Assembly: GCF_965208925.1 (NCBI RefSeq)
Contig: NZ_OZ242364.1
Span: 2,294,001-2,358,000 of the forward strand
Source: Poriferisodalis sp965208925
GTDB taxonomy: Bacteria > Actinomycetota > Acidimicrobiia > Acidimicrobiales > Poriferisodalaceae
Length of the DNA: 64,000 bases
Reading direction: 5' to 3'
The notes beneath the pieces are model-generated. The model saw only the letters and a list, made by a program, of their open reading frames with translations, had not been told where the DNA came from and ran no database searches. This document shows positions 32,423-41,148 of this stretch, piece after piece (the stretch's first letter is position 1; each line of letters begins with the position of its first letter). Made by a program: the position numbers and the translations under genes.

Positions 32423-32823
32423 GCAGCAGCGATCTGGCCGCCGTGGTGGTGACAGTCTGCGTGGTGGTCGCGTTGGTGGCCCTGATCGCCGTGCTGACCC
32501 AGGCCTTCGCATTGATGCGGGAGTTCCGGCGCAAGCTGGAGGACTTCGACTCCAAGGTCGGGCCGGCGCTGAGCCAGCTGGCTGATACCGCTGAGATGGC
32601 TCAGACCGAGATCGGCCGGCTGCGGGACCTGCTGAACATCGCGCAGAAGGTCGCCGGGCTGGCCGAATCCGCCGGGGCTGGCGCCGCGAGGATTGCCGGT
32701 GTGCCGGTCGACAAGGTGAGGGCAGCAGCCGAAGCCCTGCGCGGCAAGTTCGGTGGCACGGAGAGCGAGACGTCTGCAGGCAGCCAAGGCACTGCCGCAG
32801 GCAGCGAGGAAACAGGGCGCTGA
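32419..32823 (+). CDS. DUF948-like single-TM protein
   Basis: 134 residues: N-terminal TM helix (AAVVVTVCVVVALVALIAVLTQAFALM), then a long amphipathic helix (FRRKLEDFDSKVGPALSQLADTAEMAQTEIGRL) as in DUF948/YtxG proteins, and a Ser/Gly-rich tail. GTG overlaps the aspS stop, and the next gene begins 1 base after its stop. This small membrane protein followed by another basic helical protein ahead of alaS is a common actinobacterial neighbourhood. Function unknown. Confidence 0.75.
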   Translation: MSSSDLAAVVVTVCVVVALVALIAVLTQAFALMREFRRKLEDFDSKVGPALSQLADTAEMAQTEIGRLRDLLNIAQKVAGLAESAGAGAARIAGVPVDKVRAAAEALRGKFGGTESETSAGSQGTAAGSEETGR

Positions 32824-32824
32824 G

Positions 32825-33127
32825 ATGCTGAAACGGTTGCGATGGCTGACGCTGGGTGCCGGACTGGGTGCTGGTGCCTCGCTGTGGGTGCAGCGGCGGT
32901 TGCGTCACCTCCTCGACCGATATGCACCGGTTCGCGGCACGGCGACGGCGCTCGGCACTGCCCGCCAAGTGCGTCGCGACCTCAAGACCGCTTGGCAGGA
33001 CGGTCGCAAGCGCATTGACGCGGCGTGGGAGGACGGCAAGCGGCAGATGGAGGACGCCGAGCAGCGTCTGCGCGACGAGCGGGACCGTCGCTGGGCCGAA
33101 CGCCGCCACCGCCGCGAAGCCGCCTAG
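32825..33127 (+). CDS. Small basic helical membrane-associated protein (unknown function)
   Basis: 100 residues: hydrophobic N-terminus (LRWLTLGAGLGAGASLWV) then a highly charged, probably coiled-coil tail rich in Arg, Glu and Asp (KRQMEDAEQRLRDERDRRWAERRHRREAA). ATG 32825 lies 1 base after the DUF948-like stop and is preferred over an upstream start that would run through that gene. Between aspS and alaS. Confidence 0.65.
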   Translation: MLKRLRWLTLGAGLGAGASLWVQRRLRHLLDRYAPVRGTATALGTARQVRRDLKTAWQDGRKRIDAAWEDGKRQMEDAEQRLRDERDRRWAERRHRREAA

Positions 33128-33181
33128 GCGGTCATAGAGACCGCTCGGCGACACAGCGCCCCCGGAGGCCGCGAAGCGGCC
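33128..33181. other. Two small inverted repeats between the basic protein gene and alaS
   Basis: GCGGT-N7-ACCGC (33128-33144) and GGCCGC-GAA-GCGGCC (33167-33181). Neither has a T-run. They may slow or end upstream transcription just before the alaS promoter. Confidence 0.4.
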
Positions 33182-33186
33182 ATAGC

Positions 33187-33192
33187 TATCCT
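33187..33192 (+). promoter_or_regulatory. Putative -10 (TATCCT) for alaS
   Basis: TATCCT is exactly 7 bases before the alaS ATG with no ribosome site, the textbook spacing for a leaderless actinobacterial transcript. Confidence 0.55.
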
Positions 33193-33199
33193 TGCTCCG

Positions 33200-35836
33200 A
33201 TGCGCGCCGGCGAACTGCGTGAAGCGTTCAACTCGTTCTGGGCGGAACGAGGTCATGAGGTCCGCGCTTCCGCGAGCCTGATCCCGCACGAGCCGTCGCT
33301 GCTGTTCACGGTGGCGGGCATGGTGCCGTTCATGCCCTACTTCCTCGGTGAGGAGGTGCCGCCGACGCGCCGCATGGTCACCATCCAGAAGTGCGTCCGG
33401 GCGGGCGGCAAGCACAACGACCTCGATGACATCGGCCGCACGAACCGTCACTTCACGTTCTTCGAGATGATGGGCAACTTCAGCTTCGGCGACTACTTCA
33501 AGGCCGAAGCCATCCCTTGGGCCTGGGAGTTCGTCACCGAGGTGCTCGGACTCGAGCGGGACAAGCTGTGGGTGACGGTGCACGTCAGCGACGACGAGGC
33601 CGCCGAGATCTGGCAGACCTCCGTCGGCGTCCCGCCCGAGCGCATCCAGCGCCTCGACAAGGACAACTGGTGGGCCGCCGGAGACGTCGGACCGTGTGGG
33701 CCCTGCAGCGAGATCTTCTACGACCTCGGGCCCGAGCTCGGCGACGGCGGCGGCCCTGCGCACGGCGGCGAGGACCGCTTCGTCGAGATATGGAACCTGG
33801 TGTTCATGCAGTTCGCGGCCGACGGCACCGGCGAGATGACACCGCTGGAAGCCCCCGGCATCGACACGGGCGCCGGCCTCGAGCGGATCCTGGCGGTGCT
33901 CCAAGGCGTTCCGGCCGCGTGGGACATCGACCTGTTCGCGCCGCTGCTGGCCGAAGCCGAGCGCATCTGCGGCAAGACCTACGGCACCGATCCCGAGACC
34001 GATGTCTCGATGCGCATCTTCGCCGACCACGCCCGCACGACAGCGATGCTCATCTCCGACGGCGTGTTCCCCTCCAATGAGGACCGCGGCTACGTGCTGC
34101 GGCGCATCATCCGACGTGCTGTGCGCCATGCCTGGGTGCTCGGTGTCACCGATGTCGTGATGCCGCGACTGGTCGAGATCGTGGTGGACGTGATGGGCGA
34201 TCACTACACCGACCTGGTCAAGAACCGCCAGTTCATTGCCGACGTGGTGGCCCGCGAGGAGGAACGTTTCCGGACCACTCTCGCTGCGGGCCAGAAGATC
34301 CTGGACGAAGCCACGGCAGATCTGGGCCCGACGGATCCAGACGACGAATCAGCCGACTCGAGCAACATGGTGCTCGACGGCGAGGTCGCCTTCCTGCTTC
34401 ACGACACGCACGGGTTCCCGGTGGAGGTGACCGAAGAGATCCTCACCGAACGCGGTCTGAGCCTCGACCGCAACGGCTTCGAGGCCGCTATGGAACGCCA
34501 GCGAGAGCGAGCACGCGCTGGCCGGGCCGGCGGCCCGACGTTCGCGGACGAGCGCTACCGGGAGATCCTGGCGCAGTTCGGGCCCACGGACTTCGTGCGG
34601 GATGCACCGACGGTGGCAGACGCCCGGGTGCTCGCCGTGTTCGACCTGCCGCAGGACGACGACGGTCCGGGCGGCGATCTGGTCGAGGTGTTCCTCGATC
34701 GCACGCCGTTCTACGCCGAGAGCGGCGGGCAGATCGGCGACATCGGCACCATCACCGGTCCCGACGGCAGCATCGAGGTGCTCGACTGCACGTACGCGCT
34801 CGCCGACCTGCACCGTCACGTCGGGAGCGTCGTGGGCGACGGTGTCGAGGTCGGTTCGCTGGTCAGCGCCGAGATAGACGACGGGCGTCGGGCGGCGATC
34901 CGGCGCAACCACACGGGCACCCACGTCTTGCACTGGGCGCTGCGGGAGGTGCTGGGCGACCACGTCAAGCAGGCGGGCTCGCTGGTGGCGCCCGACCGCT
35001 TGCGTTTCGACTTCAGCCACTACGAGGGTGTCAGCCGCGACCATCTGCGCGAGATCGAGCGCGTTGCGAACGCCGAGATCATCGCCAATGGCCGCTGCCG
35101 CCACTATGAGACTTCGATGAGCCACGCACAGGCCATCGGCGCCATCGCCTTCTTCGGCGACAAGTACGGCGACGTAGTGCGGGTGCTCGAAGCGGGCGAG
35201 CACTCGGTGGAACTGTGCGGCGGCACCCACGTGGCGGCCCTCGGCGACATCGGGCACCTGCGCATCGTCTCGGAAGCGAGCATCGGCTCGAACATGCGGC
35301 GCATCGAGGCGGTCACCGGCCTCGCGACCGTCGATCGGCTCGCTGACGCTGAAGACACGCTGGACTCGCTGGCCGAGATGCTGAACGCACAGCCCGACGA
35401 GCTCGCCGCCGCGGTGCAGCGACGGCTGGACGAGACACGCGAGCTCCGCCGCCAGGTACGCGATCTGCAGCGTTCGATGGCGGCGTCACGCGCCGATGAG
35501 TTGGCGGCCGGGGCCGACAGCGGCGTCGTCGTCGCCGACCTCGGCGACCTCGAGCGGGACTCATTGCGCGACCTGGCAGTGTCGGTGCGCGACCGCGACG
35601 GCATCCGAGCTGTGGTGCTGGCCTCGGCGCCGGCAGCCGGGGGAGTGGCGCTGGTCGCAGCGGTGGATCCCGACGGCAGCCTGTCTGCGGGCGACCTGTT
35701 ACGCGACGCAGCCCGGACGGTCGGCGGCGGTTTCGGTGCCAAGGGCGACCCGCCGCTGGTCGTGGCCGGCGGCCGCAACCCCGACGGCATCGGTGACGCC
35801 CTGGCCCAGGCCAGAGCGGCAGCACTCGGGGAGTGA
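33200..35836 (+). CDS. alaS: Alanyl-tRNA synthetase
   Basis: 878 aa. Class II core (SLLFTVAGMVPFMPYFLGEEVPPTRRMVTIQKCVRAGG region; FEMMGNFSFGDYFK), then the editing domain with HTGTHVLHWALREVLG and the second metal motif CGGTHVAALGDIGHLRI, then the C-Ala domain with DHHA1-type ending (GGGFGAKGDPPLVVAGG). All landmark histidines and the Cys are intact. Overlaps ruvX by 4 bases (GTGA). Confidence 0.96.
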   Translation: MRAGELREAFNSFWAERGHEVRASASLIPHEPSLLFTVAGMVPFMPYFLGEEVPPTRRMVTIQKCVRAGGKHNDLDDIGRTNRHFTFFEMMGNFSFGDYFKAEAIPWAWEFVTEVLGLERDKLWVTVHVSDDEAAEIWQTSVGVPPERIQRLDKDNWWAAGDVGPCGPCSEIFYDLGPELGDGGGPAHGGEDRFVEIWNLVFMQFAADGTGEMTPLEAPGIDTGAGLERILAVLQGVPAAWDIDLFAPLLAEAERICGKTYGTDPETDVSMRIFADHARTTAMLISDGVFPSNEDRGYVLRRIIRRAVRHAWVLGVTDVVMPRLVEIVVDVMGDHYTDLVKNRQFIADVVAREEERFRTTLAAGQKILDEATADLGPTDPDDESADSSNMVLDGEVAFLLHDTHGFPVEVTEEILTERGLSLDRNGFEAAMERQRERARAGRAGGPTFADERYREILAQFGPTDFVRDAPTVADARVLAVFDLPQDDDGPGGDLVEVFLDRTPFYAESGGQIGDIGTITGPDGSIEVLDCTYALADLHRHVGSVVGDGVEVGSLVSAEIDDGRRAAIRRNHTGTHVLHWALREVLGDHVKQAGSLVAPDRLRFDFSHYEGVSRDHLREIERVANAEIIANGRCRHYETSMSHAQAIGAIAFFGDKYGDVVRVLEAGEHSVELCGGTHVAALGDIGHLRIVSEASIGSNMRRIEAVTGLATVDRLADAEDTLDSLAEMLNAQPDELAAAVQRRLDETRELRRQVRDLQRSMAASRADELAAGADSGVVVADLGDLERDSLRDLAVSVRDRDGIRAVVLASAPAAGGVALVAAVDPDGSLSAGDLLRDAARTVGGGFGAKGDPPLVVAGGRNPDGIGDALAQARAAALGE

Positions 35837-36270
35837 GCGGGGCGCCGGGCCCGATGATGCGGGCTGTCGGCGTGGATCTGGGCTCGGTGCGTATCGGCGT
35901 GGCCGTGGCGCCGGCCGACGCTGCAGTGGCCGTGCCCTACGAAGTCCTCGAACGCAGCGGCGAGCGTGCCCGAGACCACGAAGCGCTCGCAGGTATGGTC
36001 GCTGACGTGGGTGCGGAGGTGGTCGTCATCGGCCTGCCGACCTCGCTCGACGGCAGCGAAGGACCGGCTGCGGTGGGCGTGCGAGCCGAGGCCGGCGAGA
36101 TAGCGGCGGCGCTCGACGTGCCGGTGGTCTTGCACGACGAGCGCTACACGACTGTGAGCGCGGAGCGCATCCTTTCCGAACAAGGCATGCGGGGCCCCGC
36201 TCGCCGCAAGGTCATCGACAAGGTGGCTGCTGCGGTCATCCTGCAGTCGTGGCTCGACGCACGTGACTGA
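35833..36270 (+). CDS. ruvX: Putative pre-16S rRNA nuclease YqgF/RuvX
   Basis: 145-residue RNase H-fold protein: first Asp in MRAVGVDLGSVRIGVAV, second acid in VVVIGLPTSLDGSEGP, third in HDERYTTVSAERIL and the closing KVIDKVAAAVILQSWLD. Family role is 16S rRNA 5' end maturation. The usual N-terminus is at MRAVGVD, 10-12 residues in; GTG 35833 is kept because it couples to alaS (GTGA). Confidence 0.92.
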   Translation: MSGAPGPMMRAVGVDLGSVRIGVAVAPADAAVAVPYEVLERSGERARDHEALAGMVADVGAEVVVIGLPTSLDGSEGPAAVGVRAEAGEIAAALDVPVVLHDERYTTVSAERILSEQGMRGPARRKVIDKVAAAVILQSWLDARD

Positions 36271-37681
36271 CGACAGCACCGACGCTCCCCGCGACGGCCG
36301 CGAGGTGCGCCACGCGTCCGGCAACGCCGGCCGTGCGACTGCCGTGAGAGCGCCATCGGCCGTGCGGCGGCTGGCAGACCGGCTCGCTGGCCTCGTGGGG
36401 CTGGCATCCGACGGCGAATCTCCCCGAGCCGAGCCGGGTCTCGCAGCGAGTACGGAGATCGGCGGCGATCACGGTTCGGCCGCGCCGGCCACGGACGCCC
36501 AACGTGCGCTGCCGCCGGGAGCCTCCGTGTCGCCATCAGTGCCTGGGGCCGGTGCGCAGAGCTCGCCGCCGGTCGGAGGCCGCCGAGGCGTCGACTTCGA
36601 GGTGGTGAGCACGCGACGCGGCTTGGGCACGCCGGGCGCGTTGCTGTTTCTCGTGGTGCTCGGCGTCATCGCCTGGATGGCGGGCAGCCGCGGCTACCGC
36701 TGGGTGTCCGAGCAGCTCGATCCTCCCGGCGATCCCACCGGCGAGATCGTGCTGACGCTGCCGCCCGGATCGAGCACAGCGAGCATCTCCGACCTGCTCG
36801 GCGATCACGGTGTGGTCCCCAGTTCGCGGGCCTACGAGTGGTATGTGAGGTTCAAGGGCGGCCCGGCGTTTCAGGCCGGCGAGTACACGTTCCAATCCAA
36901 CTCGTCCGTCTGGGAGACCCTGGCGGTGCTCGAGGCGGGGCCGAGCCGGGTTGCCCAAGCCGCCCAGCAATCGCTCACCATTCCCGAAGGCCTGACGGTG
37001 GCGCAGATGGCCGCGCTGCTGGACGAGGTGGAGGGCCTGAGCTTCAGCGGCAGGGACTTCGGTGAGGCCATCCGCGAGAGGCCGGTGCTCTCGCTGGTTG
37101 CGCCAGTGCCTCGCGTGCTGCCCGACGGCGTCATCGAACCGGCCGAGGGACAGCTCTTCGCCGATACCTATTTCTTCGACTCCCAGACGAGTGCCGAGCA
37201 GCTGGTCGCGCTGATGGTCGACCGGCTCGATGCGGTGCTGACCGAACTGGGCTACGACGATGCCCCCCGGCGTGTGGGCCTGACGCCGTACGAGGCGCTG
37301 ATCGTGGCGAGCATGATCGAGCGGGAGGCCCAGCGGCCCGAGGACCGGGCCAAGGTGGCGCGGGTGATCTACAACCGGCTGGCGCGGGGCTGGTCGCTCG
37401 GCCTCGATGCCACGGTCGTCTACGTGGTGGGCGAGAGCGAGCTGACCGCAGAGCTGCTGGCGGTCAACTCGCCGTACAACACCCGGGTGCTCGTGGGACT
37501 GCCGCCCACGCCGATTGCCACCCCGGGCCGCGCCTCGCTCGAGGCCGCACTGAATCCGACCGACGGGCCCTGGATGTACTTCGTGCTCACCTCTCCTGAC
37601 GGCACGCTGTCGTTCTCCGAGACCGACGAGGAATTCCAGCGCGACAAAGCGGTGTGCCAAGAACTGGGCCTATGCGGCTGA
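36263..37681 (+). CDS. mltG: Endolytic murein transglycosylase MltG
   Basis: Terminates nascent glycan strands at the membrane. 472 aa: a cytoplasmic, low-complexity N-terminus of about 125 residues (as in many actinobacteria), one TM helix near 131-147 (LLFLVVLGVIAWMAG), a LysM-like region (PEGLTVAQMAALL) and the YceG catalytic domain with the catalytic Glu in IVASMIEREA and the SPYNTRVLVGLPPTPIATPGRASLEAALNP signature. GTG start overlaps ruvX by 8 bases. Confidence 0.93.
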   Translation: MTDDSTDAPRDGREVRHASGNAGRATAVRAPSAVRRLADRLAGLVGLASDGESPRAEPGLAASTEIGGDHGSAAPATDAQRALPPGASVSPSVPGAGAQSSPPVGGRRGVDFEVVSTRRGLGTPGALLFLVVLGVIAWMAGSRGYRWVSEQLDPPGDPTGEIVLTLPPGSSTASISDLLGDHGVVPSSRAYEWYVRFKGGPAFQAGEYTFQSNSSVWETLAVLEAGPSRVAQAAQQSLTIPEGLTVAQMAALLDEVEGLSFSGRDFGEAIRERPVLSLVAPVPRVLPDGVIEPAEGQLFADTYFFDSQTSAEQLVALMVDRLDAVLTELGYDDAPRRVGLTPYEALIVASMIEREAQRPEDRAKVARVIYNRLARGWSLGLDATVVYVVGESELTAELLAVNSPYNTRVLVGLPPTPIATPGRASLEAALNPTDGPWMYFVLTSPDGTLSFSETDEEFQRDKAVCQELGLCG

Positions 37682-37762
37682 GGGCAGCGCGGCTGAGGGC
37701 AGCGTGGCTCAGAGGCTGCAGGCCGCGGGATCGCGCACCCGTCGGCGCTCAACGACGAGAAT

Positions 37763-38629
37763 GTGGCCATGATGCGGCCGAGCGGCACCACGCGCCTCGC
37801 GGGAGTCATCGGCGACCCGGTACGGCACTCGTTGAGCCCGGCACTGCACAACGCAGGCTTCGCCCACTTGGGCCTGGACTGGACATATGTCGCGCTCGAG
37901 GTGCCGGCCGGCGGCGGCGCGGCTGCCGTCGCCGCGATGCGCGCCCTGGGCATCGACGGCCTGTCGGTGACGATGCCCCTCAAGGCGGAGGTGGCTGACG
38001 CCTGCGACGAGCTGTCTCCTGCCGCAGCCATGCTGGGAGCTGTCAACTGCGTGCGCCGCAGCGGTGACCGGCTGATCGGCGAGAACACCGACGGCGTGGG
38101 CTTCGTGAACTCGCTGCGCAGCCAAGCGGGCGTCGAGCCCGTTGGCAAGCACGCGGTGGTGCTGGGTGCTGGCGGCGCGGCGCGCGCCGTGGTGGTGGCG
38201 CTGGTGAGCGAGGGCACCTCGGTCACGATTGTGAACCGCTCCATCGAGCCGGCCATGCGGGCTGCGGAACTCGGCAAGACGGCTGCGTTGGCGGCCGGTG
38301 TCGGCAGCTCCATGTCGGTGATGGTCGGCGCTCCCGGCGCGGTGCGAGACGCCGACCTGGTCGTGAATGCCACGCCGCTCGGCATGCACGGGAGCGATCC
38401 ATTGCCGGTCGAACCGGAACTGCTGCACGGCGGGCAGCTCGTGGTGGATCTCATCTACACGCCCGCGGTGACGCCGATTCTCGAAATCGCCGACGAAGCG
38501 GGGGCGCAGACCCTGAACGGCACGGGAATGCTCTTGTTCCAGGCTGCCGAGCAGTTCAAGATGTGGACCGGCCGCGATGCACCCACGAGGGCGATGGGGG
38601 CAGCCGTCGGCCTGGACATCGCCGGGTAG
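37763..38629 (+). CDS. aroE: Shikimate dehydrogenase
   Basis: NADPH-dependent reduction of 3-dehydroshikimate. 288 aa with substrate motif GDPVRHSLSPALHNAGF, catalytic Lys in SVTMPLKAEV, NTDGVGF, nucleotide loop GAGGAARAVVVAL and C-terminal DLIYTPAVTPIL and GTGMLLFQAAEQFKMWTG. GTG 37763 versus ATG 37769 is undecided. Separated by about 80 bases from mltG. Confidence 0.94.
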   Translation: MAMMRPSGTTRLAGVIGDPVRHSLSPALHNAGFAHLGLDWTYVALEVPAGGGAAAVAAMRALGIDGLSVTMPLKAEVADACDELSPAAAMLGAVNCVRRSGDRLIGENTDGVGFVNSLRSQAGVEPVGKHAVVLGAGGAARAVVVALVSEGTSVTIVNRSIEPAMRAAELGKTAALAAGVGSSMSVMVGAPGAVRDADLVVNATPLGMHGSDPLPVEPELLHGGQLVVDLIYTPAVTPILEIADEAGAQTLNGTGMLLFQAAEQFKMWTGRDAPTRAMGAAVGLDIAG

Positions 38630-38683
38630 CTCCCCGGCCCAGCGCAGCCTTCTGCGGCTGCCGGCGACCGGAGGGCCAACGGC

Positions 38684-39373
38684 GTGATCTCTGCAGCACC
38701 GAGCACGGCAACCGCCCTCGACGCGGGCGTGTTGGCCCTGCTGGCGGCCGCGCTGGGTGGCGTTGCTGCCGGTGCGGCTGCCACCCGATGCGCCCGGCGC
38801 TGTTTCGCGGTCAGCCTGCAGCCGGCGTTGACGATGGCGGCGTGCACAGCGACGGGCGCGATGCTTGCGCTGCGGATCGGCGCCCACCCCTACCTCGCAC
38901 CGCTGCTCGCATTCGGCTGGGCCGGCGTGATGATCTCCGCGGTCGACCTGCGCACCCACCTGATCCCTACCCGGCTGCTGCGTGCCTGCGCCGCCGTCGC
39001 GGTCCCGTTGGTGTGTACGGCCGCGGTGCTCGACGGCGGCTTCGCAGGGTTGGCGAGCGCGGCGGCCGCGGCAGCCGTCGGAGCAGCCCTCGGCTGGGGG
39101 GTGATGCACGTCATCTGGCGCGCCGCCCGGGGCGGGCTCGGCTATGGCGACGTGCGGCTCGGCGGCTACCTCGGCTTGCATCTGGGGCTCGGCGGGCTCT
39201 CCGCCGTGTGGGCCGGCCTGCTCGCAGGCTTCGCCATCGCCGCAGCCCTCGGTGCTTTCGGTGTGGTCGCGTTGGGCCGGAGCGCCGACCACCGGTTCGC
39301 CCTCGGACCGTCGCTGGTCGCCGGCGCGCTCGTCGCCGCCTGGTGGTTCATGCCGCCGGGCCTTGCCGCGTGA
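38684..39373 (+). CDS. Prepilin peptidase-like A24 membrane protease (second copy)
   Basis: 229 residues, about seven hydrophobic segments. A24 aspartates in ISAVDLRTHLIPTRLL and GLGYGDVRLGGYLG. The N-terminal extra TM region (about 60 residues) lacks the CxxC-containing methylase loop of PilD. GTG start after GGAGGG. Sits between aroE and aroB, where related actinobacteria also carry a type IV prepilin peptidase; it may serve the Tad-like operon at 43670-54072, which has none of its own. Confidence 0.8.
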   Translation: MISAAPSTATALDAGVLALLAAALGGVAAGAAATRCARRCFAVSLQPALTMAACTATGAMLALRIGAHPYLAPLLAFGWAGVMISAVDLRTHLIPTRLLRACAAVAVPLVCTAAVLDGGFAGLASAAAAAAVGAALGWGVMHVIWRAARGGLGYGDVRLGGYLGLHLGLGGLSAVWAGLLAGFAIAAALGAFGVVALGRSADHRFALGPSLVAGALVAAWWFMPPGLAA

Positions 39374-39461
39374 AGCCGTCCTCGCCCATACCGCTCGCTT
39401 CCCGGCAGGCATCCGCTGCGCGCATCGTCGTTCCCGCAGAGAGCCAGCCGGGATGCATCGG

Positions 39462-39467
39462 TACCCT
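39462..39467 (+). promoter_or_regulatory. Putative -10 (TACCCT) for aroB
   Basis: TACCCT ends 8 bases before the aroB ATG, with no Shine-Dalgarno in the intervening bases. Confidence 0.45.
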
Positions 39468-39475
39468 CGCAGGCG

Positions 39476-40561
39476 ATGTCGGGCACTCTCCGCGTCGATG
39501 TTCCGCTGGGCGACCGCTCGTACCCCGTGCTGGTCGGCGCCGGCGCGCGCCACGAGCTCGCCTCGGTCCTGCGCGAATCCAAGCTGACTGCCGGCGCGCA
39601 GCGTGCCGCGGTGGTCACCCAGCCGGGTATCGACGTCGACGTGGATCCAGGCATCGGATGTGAGACTTTCGAGATTCCCGACGGTGAGCGGGCCAAGGAG
39701 CTGTCCACCGTGGGCGAGCTGTGCAGCGCGTTCACTCGCTTCGGCCTCACCCGCCGTGACGTCGTGGTGGGTGTCGGGGGAGGCGTCGTCACCGACGTGG
39801 CCGGCTTCGCAGCGGCGGTGTACCACCGGGGCGTCGCGGTGGTACATATCCCCACCACGCTGCTGGGCCAGATCGACGCCGCTGTGGGCGGCAAGACAGG
39901 TGTGAACCTGGCCGAGGGCAAGAACCTCGTCGGGGCTTTCTGGCAGCCCGCGGCAGTGCTGTGCGATACCGAGGTGCTCGACACGCTGCCCGAGCGTGAG
40001 CTGCGTGCCGGCTACGGCGAGCTGGCCAAGTACCACTTCATCGGCTGCTCACCGCGGGCCGCGCGTCTCATCGGTTCCCACCGGTCGCTCGCTCAGCGCC
40101 TGGACGGCGGCGAACCGCTCAGCTCGCTCGAAGGGGCAGAACTGGTGGCGGCGTGCGTCGCCATCAAGGCCGAAGTGGTGGCTTCCGACGAAACCGAGAG
40201 CGGTCGCCGGGCGTTGCTGAACTACGGGCACACGCTGGGGCACGCGCTCGAGATCGCCGGACGGTTCGACCTGCGCCATGGCGAGGCGGTGGCCATCGGG
40301 CTGCGGTACGCGGCCATGGTCGCTCGCCTGCTCGGACGCATCGACGACGATCGTGTGGCCGAGCACGAGCGAGTGCTCGACGCCTATGGACTCGACGCGA
40401 GCCTGCCCCACGGCATCGACCACGACGAGATCATCGAGCTGTTCGGCCGAGACAAGAAGGCTGCCGGCGGCATCACTTTCGTCCTCGACGGCCCCGATGG
40501 CCTCGAAGCAGTGCCCGGCATCGACCCCGGCGTGCTGCGCAGCGCGCTCGAGCGGATGTGA
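39476..40561 (+). CDS. aroB: 3-dehydroquinate synthase
   Basis: Converts DAHP to 3-dehydroquinate with transient NAD oxidation. 361 aa: NAD-binding GVGGGVVTDVAGFAAAVYHRG, HIPTTLLGQIDAAVGGKTGVNL, metal ligands in RAGYGELAKYHFIG (Glu), NYGHTLGHALE (His) and LRHGEAVAIG (His). Normal length. Probably leaderless (see upstream hexamer). aroC and aroK, commonly just upstream in this gene order, are not in the window. Confidence 0.95.
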   Translation: MSGTLRVDVPLGDRSYPVLVGAGARHELASVLRESKLTAGAQRAAVVTQPGIDVDVDPGIGCETFEIPDGERAKELSTVGELCSAFTRFGLTRRDVVVGVGGGVVTDVAGFAAAVYHRGVAVVHIPTTLLGQIDAAVGGKTGVNLAEGKNLVGAFWQPAAVLCDTEVLDTLPERELRAGYGELAKYHFIGCSPRAARLIGSHRSLAQRLDGGEPLSSLEGAELVAACVAIKAEVVASDETESGRRALLNYGHTLGHALEIAGRFDLRHGEAVAIGLRYAAMVARLLGRIDDDRVAEHERVLDAYGLDASLPHGIDHDEIIELFGRDKKAAGGITFVLDGPDGLEAVPGIDPGVLRSALERM

Positions 40562-40578
40562 GCGGGAGGAGTCGCTGC

Positions 40579-41067
40579 ATGTCTCGCCACGTCATGCTGC
40601 TGCTGTCGGGCCCGAACCTGAACCTGCTCGGCACCCGCCAGCCCGAGATCTACGGCACCGACACGCTGCTCGATCACGTGCGCGCCGCCCGCCGAGCCGC
40701 CACCGAGCGCGGCTGGGACCTCGAGCACCGCCAGAGCAACCACGAGGGCGATCTCGTCGACGCCATTCACGCAGGCATCGGCCGGGTAGAGGCCATCGTG
40801 GTGAACCCTGGTGCGCTCACCCACTACGGCTGGTCGCTGCACGACGCGCTGGCCGCGTTCGAGGGCCCGATCGTGGAGCTGCACCTGTCGGAGCCACGCG
40901 AGCGCGAGCCGTGGCGGCACACCTCGGTGGTGGAGCCGCTGGCGACTGCCCGGGTGGCGGGGGAGGGCGGCGCCGGCTACCCGCGGGCGGTCGCACTGGC
41001 TATCGATGCGGCGCTCGCCGCTGCCGATGACCCCGATGCCGGCGATGAAGCCGACCGGCCATCGTGA
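40579..41067 (+). CDS. aroQ: 3-dehydroquinate dehydratase, type II
   Basis: 162-residue dodecameric flavodoxin-like enzyme that dehydrates 3-dehydroquinate. NLNLLGTRQPEIYG carries the catalytic Tyr; QSNHEGDLVDAIH, NPGALTHYGWSLHDAL and a catalytic His in ELHLSEPRER follow. ATG 40579 has GGGAGGA 8 bases upstream; a longer open frame is aroB's shadow. The last 15 residues (Asp/Ala-rich) are an extra tail. Confidence 0.94.
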   Translation: MSRHVMLLLSGPNLNLLGTRQPEIYGTDTLLDHVRAARRAATERGWDLEHRQSNHEGDLVDAIHAGIGRVEAIVVNPGALTHYGWSLHDALAAFEGPIVELHLSEPREREPWRHTSVVEPLATARVAGEGGAGYPRAVALAIDAALAAADDPDAGDEADRPS

Positions 41068-41096
41068 CGCCCTGTCGTGACGGCGGGTGGTGCTTG

Positions 41097-41102
41097 TACC
41101 GT
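41097..41102 (+). promoter_or_regulatory. Putative -10 (TACCGT) for efp
   Basis: TACCGT lies about 46 bases before efp, which has a GAGG ribosome site, so this would be a short leadered transcript. Confidence 0.3.
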
Positions 41103-41148
41103 CCCGCTGCGAATCTGCACGCACCCAGGCTGACCTCGAGGCGCTGAC

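Noticed and set aside
33128..33181. Rho-independent terminator before alaS
   Set aside because: Two small stems are present but neither is followed by a T-run, so they are listed only as inverted repeats.
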